A DNA stretch of 64,000 nucleotides from Agriotes lineatus (taxonomy: Eukaryota > Arthropoda > Insecta > Coleoptera > Elateridae): assembly GCA_940337035.1 (NCBI GenBank), contig OW679197.1, positions 42,476,466 through 42,540,465 of the forward strand, read 5' to 3'. The notes under the pieces were generated by a model. The model worked only from the letters and a program-made list of their open reading frames with translations. It was not told the DNA's origin and ran no database searches. This document shows positions 59,129 through 64,000 of this stretch, in pieces (the first letter of the stretch is position 1; each line of letters opens with the position of its first letter). A program made the position numbers and the translations under genes.

Positions 59129-61848
59129 TTAGTCGTTTTCACTGTCACTGAGGTCTTGTGGTAGTTGGCGTTTTAACCTAACATGTATGTCTTTTTTACC
59201 TAGTGAATAGTGTTCGGAGCTGGCGCACATGTTAATATTAGTGAAGAACTTTTTATTAATAATTTTGAGATGTTCATTTATAGTAGGTATGCGTAGATCT
59301 TGATGAATCGTGTTGTTTCTTACGAACCAGGGAGCACTGACGATGATTCTTAGAATTTTGTTCTGCAGCACCTGTAGTTTTTTAAGGTGTGTTTTAGAGG
59401 CTGCAGCCCATACTGGAGAGCCGTACGTTATTATAGGTCTTAAAATGGATTTATAAATTAGCACTGCACATGATATTTTTAGTGGAGACTTGCGATTTAT
59501 TATAGGATATAACATAGCTAATCGGGTGTAGCACTCACAAAGTTTTTTATTGATATGAAAACCGTAAGTTAATCGGCGATCAAGATACACTCCGAGATAT
59601 TTAATCGCACTGTCTGGCGGATTCCAGTCTACATCAATATTATTGATTTTTACTTTCTGGGGGATGTGCGGTCGACGTAAGGTAAATATTTTAGTTTCAC
59701 TTTTACTTTCATTTATTTTGATGTACCACCTATTAAACCAATCCAGCAGTGTATTGACTGAGGTTTGTAATTGTGATACTGCTTCATTGATGTTATCCTG
59801 TTGTGTTAGTAAGCACGTATCATCTGCGTACATAGCTACCACGGTGTTATCTGGTTCTGGGATATCGTGCACGAAGATGTTAAATAGAATCGGCCCCAAT
59901 ATGGATCCTTGAGGTACTCCTGCTCTTATTCTTTTGACGTCTGAGAGGTGATTATTTATACGCACTGAGAATGTTCGATCAATTAAGAATGATGTGATAA
60001 TTCTTATCAGGTAATCCGGTGTTCTTAATTGAAGTAGTTTATAGATCAGGCCATTTGTCCATACTTTATCAAATGCCATAGACACATCAAGGAATGCCGC
60101 TACTGTATGCTTTTTAGCTTCGAAACCTTGCTCAATAGTTTGCGTTAATCTTATGAGTTGATGGTTAGTAGAGTATCCAGATCTGAATCCAAATTGCAGC
60201 TTTGGAATTACGTTATTAGTCTCTAAGAAAGTGCCGAGGCGTGAATATATAATTTTTTCCAATAATTTGGAGAGAGTTGGTAGAAGGGATATTGGTCGGT
60301 AGCTAGTGGTTTCGTGAGGATTTTTTCCTGGTTTAGGGAATAATAAAATATGGGCATGTTTCCAGGTAATGGGGAAATAACCTAGTCTTAGGCAGCCATT
60401 AAAGAGAGATGCCAGGAAAGCTAAGGCTTTCTTTGTGAGGTGCTTTAAGACAATATTTGGTACTAGGTCATGCCCGGGGGATTTCTTCGCGGGTAATTTA
60501 TAAATGAGTCTAGCTATTTCTCGAGGCGAGCATGGTTTTATTTTCCCAACGTTTCTTGGTAAATGTTCGTTAACGTGGTTATCAATTTCTTCGCGAAATT
60601 CTCTATTGGTGTTGCATGTTAGAGTGAATACCTGTTCCAGGTATTTCGCGAATACATTACATTTTTCCTTGTCCGAGTTGTATGTTATATTATTTTCGAT
60701 GATGGAGTAAGGTTTAGGTGATTGCTTTAGAATTCTTTTCGTGGTTCTCCACATTGTTGGATCGCCAGGTTGTAATTCTGTTATGTATTCTTTATAGCAG
60801 TTTATTCTATATTTGTCAAGCTCAAATTTAACTTGACGTATAAGCCTGTTTAGATTAGTTCTGATGTTTGGGTCTCTGGTTCTTTGCCACTGTCTTCATA
60901 GTGTATGTTTTTCTTTTATAAGGTTTGTAATGAATACTGGTATTGTTTGAAGTTGTTTGTGTCTATTGTTATTTTGTCTGGTATTCGTTGTATTGTCAAT
61001 TGTGTATTTTATGGTTTCGAGAAAGTGGTCTATTAAATTATCTATATCTTCGGTACAAGTTATGTGTATAGAACATTTGAGTTTGATGTCCAAAGTTTCT
61101 TGAAAGCTCTCCCAGTCGACTCGGCCATTAATAAGTCTTCGAAGTTTGTTAATTGTTCGTGGTTCTATGCTGAATGTAATAATCACTGGTAAGTGATCGG
61201 AGTCAAGTTCAGTAACTACAATTTGTTGTATTGGTTGGGAAATTTTTTCTGTAAAACTATGTCCAGAATATCCGGAAGATGATCCATTCGGTATGGATGG
61301 TAACTAAAGTCCTGTGGGGCGTTAACTACCACTGAGTTATTACTTGTGAAATTAAGGAGACGCACGCCGTCAGGGTTGTTTACTCTGCAACCCCATATTG
61401 TATTTTTACAATTGAAGTCTCCTATCAGCAGTGTCGGTTCATTGTCATCGAATATTGTGGTGAAGTCTTCTTCTAACAAGCGTTTGTTTGGTTGTTTATA
61501 CCCACTGATAATCTTTACTTGATTGTTATCATTAAGACATAGTCTGACTGATACTATTTCCATATTGATGACTTTGTCTTTTGGTAGAGCAGTTACAGGT
61601 AGCTGTTTCTTGGCGACGATTGCCACCCCTCCTGAGGCAACAGGGTCTGGACGATCAAAACGAAAGATTGTATATCCTGGGATTTTGAAAATTTCCGATT
61701 GTTTTAGATGTGTTTCAGTGATACAGCATATGTCTATATTGTGTCTGTTTAGGAAAGCTGTAAAAGTTGATTTTTGTTTCTTTATGCCATTGGCATTCCA
61801 ATTAGCAATTGATAAATTATTGATTGTTCTTAAATTATTTACTGCCAT
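59129..61848 (-). pseudogene. Jockey-clade ORF2 (endonuclease-RT) with one frameshift and one stop
   Basis: Would encode the nicking endonuclease and reverse transcriptase, about 906 residues when both lesions are ignored, the usual Jockey length. The endonuclease starts IANWNANGIKKQ, with CITETHL (catalytic Glu), SGGVAIVAKK and LLIGDFN. After this a one-base loss in an A run (61243-61248) shifts the frame. The next frame carries on with TELDSDHLPVIITFS, the final endonuclease motif. At 60896-60898 an in-frame TGA replaces a sense codon (probably CGA) before RQWQRTRDP; the frame then runs unbroken to 59129. RT motifs follow: YRPISLLPTLSKL, FGFRSGYS, FLDVSMAFDKVW, AGVPQGSILGPILFN and the catalytic VAMYADDTCLL. 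The start ATG lies inside the end of ORF1. Confidence 0.88.
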
Positions 61849-63098
61849 TGAGTAACGATAACATTAGCGAAGAAATGAATGATTTTATCTTCATCAAAAT
61901 AGGGCGTTATGTAGTCTATGATTGTCTGTATAAATAATTTTAAGTTATTATTTTCTAAATTTGATGATTGTTGGGAGTTTGTGGTCTGATTTCGATTTGT
62001 AGATGTAACTGCATGTGCGTAAGATCTTGGATTTTTGCTAAGAGTAAAAGTATTACTAGCCTGTATATTTTCGTTGATGTTTTTTCTTGAGTTACCTGTA
62101 TGTGTTTGGTTTTTTTTGTTAATTATATTACGATAATATTGGCATCCTTTATAATTAGCAGGATGAAATTCCCCGCAGTTAACGCACTGGGGCTTGGTGT
62201 CGATATTTTTTGGGCATTGAGTGTAGAGATGGTTGCCTGTGCATTTAACGCACCTTGGATCCAATCGGCAATAGTTTTTTGTATGCCCGTATCTTTGGCA
62301 ACGTGTGCATTGCGGGATATCTCTTGTTTTGTGTCGCGGTTCTACTTCTATTACACAGTGAAACAATCTGTCGAGATTGAAAATTTCAGTTTCTGTGCCA
62401 TTCTTTTTCAGTTGAATGACGCAGAGGGGCATCAATTTTTTCTCTTTATTTTTCATACGCATAACGTTGTTTACCGGATACTTTTTTGTGATTAGTTCTT
62501 CTTTTATTTCTTTTTCGGTGATTGCGATGGGTACGTTTCTCATTACTACTTCCAGGTTGGATTCTTCTTGGTTTTGATAGGTATGATATTTAATATTATT
62601 ATCATCATAGTATTTGGTTAAGAGGCGATAGTTTGCTATCGATGTAAGGTTTATTCTGAGAAATTTACCTTTATAATTTGTAGTAAATTCGTTTTGTATT
62701 ACCGATTGGATGTCTTTTATCACTTCGTTGTAGTTATCAGCATAATGCAAATAAATCGGTGGAATTTTTGGTTTTACTGTGGTAGATTCGTTTTCTGCTA
62801 TATTCTGGCTACTGCTAGGTAAATAATATTTGTTTAATTTTAGAAGTGCCTCGCTGTCAAAGGCATATTTTTTATTTGTATTTTCGGCGGGCGGACTACT
62901 AAAGGGTCTTTTGTTATTTTCACCGCTAGGAAGTGAAAGGTCAATATCCATATTTGTTGGGATGGTTTTATTTACATTATTTGAACTGATTTCTTGTTGG
63001 AAGTGTTGCGATGTTTTGCTATTGTTAGGATTTGATGAGGTTATCTGGTTGCCTTGATAAATTAGTGTAGGTTGTTTGATGTGGCTGTCTCGTGACAT
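61839..63098 (-). CDS. Jockey-clade ORF1 (gag-like RNA-binding protein)
   Basis: Intact 419-codon ORF. The product binds element RNA and carries the particle to the nucleus. Residues 1-180 are polar and Asn/Ser-rich without a known fold. Residues about 185-255 resemble the domain that commonly precedes the zinc fingers in these proteins. Three zinc knuckles follow: C-x2-C-x4-H-x4-C near 264-277, C-x2-C-x3-H-x4-C near 283-295, and C-x2-C-x3-H-x6-C near 305-319. The tail is Asn/Gln-rich. The stop TAA (61839-61841) overlaps the ORF2 start by 10 nt (ATGGCAGTAA). The start is the first ATG after a 204-nt leader. No lesions seen, so the protein could still be made. Confidence 0.92.
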   Translation of the reverse strand: MSRDSHIKQPTLIYQGNQITSSNPNNSKTSQHFQQEISSNNVNKTIPTNMDIDLSLPSGENNKRPFSSPPAENTNKKYAFDSEALLKLNKYYLPSSSQNIAENESTTVKPKIPPIYLHYADNYNEVIKDIQSVIQNEFTTNYKGKFLRINLTSIANYRLLTKYYDDNNIKYHTYQNQEESNLEVVMRNVPIAITEKEIKEELITKKYPVNNVMRMKNKEKKLMPLCVIQLKKNGTETEIFNLDRLFHCVIEVEPRHKTRDIPQCTRCQRYGHTKNYCRLDPRCVKCTGNHLYTQCPKNIDTKPQCVNCGEFHPANYKGCQYYRNIINKKNQTHTGNSRKNINENIQASNTFTLSKNPRSYAHAVTSTNRNQTTNSQQSSNLENNNLKLFIQTIIDYITPYFDEDKIIHFFANVIVTQWQ

Positions 63099-63269
63099 TG
63101 GGGTTACAGATAGTTGATATCAATAAGGCCGGCGGCCTCTCGGCCGCAGGTGGTTTGTTGAATAAAGGTGACCACAAGTAATGACTTATGTTTAATAAAT
63201 ACCTTATCAGTAAGTTATGGTTTAGTTCAGTGTTGTAATTATACAGCTACGCACTGGCTTCACAAAATA

Positions 63270-63302
63270 CGTCTGTTCACAATGAATACTCGTTTGGAAC
63301 TC
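63270..63302 (-). promoter_or_regulatory. Probable internal promoter of the Jockey element (initiator plus DPE)
   Basis: Read on the minus strand from 63302 the element starts GAGTTCC. If the first G is an extra cap-derived base, transcription starts at the A (63301), giving A-G-T-T, which fits the insect initiator (A+1-K-T-Y). AGACG then occupies +28 to +32, fitting the downstream promoter element RGWYV at exactly the position used by Drosophila Jockey-type elements. No TATA box is needed in this arrangement. Position and motif are seen; promoter function is inferred. Confidence 0.5.
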
Positions 63303-63313
63303 ATCCTATATTC
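63303..63313. repeat. Jockey target-site duplication, right
   Basis: Second copy of ATCCTATATTC. Confidence 0.88.
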
Positions 63314-64000
63314 TAAAATCTAGTGTTTCACCTAGCTCCAAAAGACTATAGTAAACCAATTAGAGTTATGTTAATAGTAGATTATGTTATTAGGACTAAA
63401 AGTGATACTTTGTGTGACGAGACCGGCCGCGTTAGACTGACGGGCATAAGACAAGTCCGGGCGAGGCACAAAAAGTCAGTTTTACCCGAATAGGGTATGC
63501 TCTAATTGGAAAAGCCCGAGCTTCAGGCTCTCTTTGGGGTTTACCGAAACCGTCCAGAACTGTGAGATAGACTCAACCTCTCCTAAATACCTAGAATCTT
63601 TCTGAAACCGCGTTTTTGGAGGCCGATATTTACCAGCCACCTGAAACAATCCTGAATACTCTGTTTGGCAGCCGACGTTTACCAACAACAGCAAATATGT
63701 TCCTAAAACCGTTAGAGCCGTATTATTAGCGGCCAATATTTACCGGCCACAAGATACAACGCTCAAAATCCGCCAGCAACTCCAACCCGGCGTCCTATCT
63801 GAGTCAGGGCTCCGACACTATAATGGGGCAGGACATTTTTCTGTCCATCGACGAGGTCCTGCCGGTAGGCCAGACGCGAATTACAGCTTTCGCCCAGACT
63901 CCAAGACAAGCTTAAATCCGTGGCTCGAAGCCAGCCAAATTTGCCGTACATTGCCGGGTTTTCGGCAAGGTAAGAATTCGGTTTGTTCTATCACTTTGAA
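63314..64000. repeat. GC-richer segment with imperfect internal repeats
   Basis: From about 63400 the GC content rises sharply. GGCCGATATTTACCAGCCAC (63620), AGCCGACGTTTACCAACAAC (63669) and GGCCAATATTTACCGGCCAC (63731) are related units spaced about 50-60 bp apart. A fourth, weaker unit (GTTTACCGAAACCGTCC) lies near 63540. Minus-strand ORFs here (63482-63736, 63763-63951) resemble nothing I know. It may be the end of another TE that continues beyond the window. Confidence 0.4.

Larger units (their letters stand above)
58892..63302 (-). mobile_element. Nearly complete Jockey-clade non-LTR retrotransposon
   Basis: 4411 bp, read on the minus strand: 5' UTR 63302-63099, ORF1 63098-61839, overlapping ORF2 61848-59129, 3' UTR of about 220 bp, and a 15-nt poly-A tail (T run at 58892-58906). 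The exact 11-bp duplication ATCCTATATTC outside both ends gives the boundaries and indicates a recent insertion. Two coding ORFs, three CCHC knuckles in ORF1, and endonuclease plus RT in ORF2 are the Jockey plan. Only two disabling changes were found, both in ORF2. Confidence 0.92.

Noticed and set aside
62100..62495. 131-codon plus-strand ORF
   Set aside because: Antisense shadow of the Jockey ORF1.
1..64000. CRISPR arrays, operons, bacterial promoters, riboswitches
   Set aside because: Nothing of the kind is present; the window is eukaryotic.

Overview
This window looks like non-coding DNA of an arthropod, most probably an insect. It is AT-rich, has no dense operon-like coding, and is packed with transposable-element (TE) families typical of insect genomes: Jockey-clade and CR1/L2-like non-LTR retrotransposons, RTE-like endonuclease/reverse-transcriptase relics, mariner, hAT, a Helitron, a tRNA-derived SINE, 5S-like sequence and many foldback/MITE elements. 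No complete host gene is visible. The only host-like coding hint is a possible 48-nt micro-exon on the minus strand at 20312-20359, so the window may lie within introns or between genes.

Layout. At 0-12 kb there are tRNA-like and 5S-like relics, a TA-flanked MITE, a mariner relic, a decayed non-LTR RT (7.3-9.5 kb), a cluster of strong palindromes (9.9-11.1 kb) and a SINE with a 14-bp target-site duplication (TSD; 11433-11771). At 12-31 kb there are decayed non-LTR RT genes (14.9-17.1 and 28.0-28.8 kb), two mariner relics (one a tail-to-tail palindrome), a hAT N-terminal relic, foldbacks and long stretches with no recognisable content. At 31.9-33.8 kb a large palindrome has a Helitron in one arm. 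At 34.4-38.1 kb an RTE-like pseudogene on the minus strand is interrupted by a hAT MITE (8-bp TSD) and by an unusual foldback element with GC-rich minisatellite arms (12-13-bp TSD). At 38.5-50.5 kb there are pairs of dispersed, unclassified repeats and foldbacks, then a 100-N assembly gap. At 51.0-55.1 kb lie a hAT relic and a CR1/L2-like element with an intact 935-codon ORF2 but only a remnant of ORF1. At 55.8-58.4 kb there are three foldback elements. At 58892-63302 there is a nearly complete Jockey-clade element with an 11-bp TSD, intact ORF1, and ORF2 broken by one frameshift and one stop.

At least six foldback elements of about 95-150 bp (near 6.8, 10.4, 11.0, 22.0, 38.2 and 55.9 kb) share a common plan: an AATAGTATAT-like end, long imperfect arms, a GC-rich tip around GAGCGAAG, and (in four copies) a TCTACGA-like end. 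With the minisatellite-armed foldback, this is the most unusual structure in the window. The genes do not form a host pathway. What functional logic exists is retrotransposition: the Jockey ORF1 RNA-binding protein plus ORF2 endonuclease/RT, and the CR1/L2-like ORF2. All identifications come from reading the sequence and from memory of protein families; no search was run.
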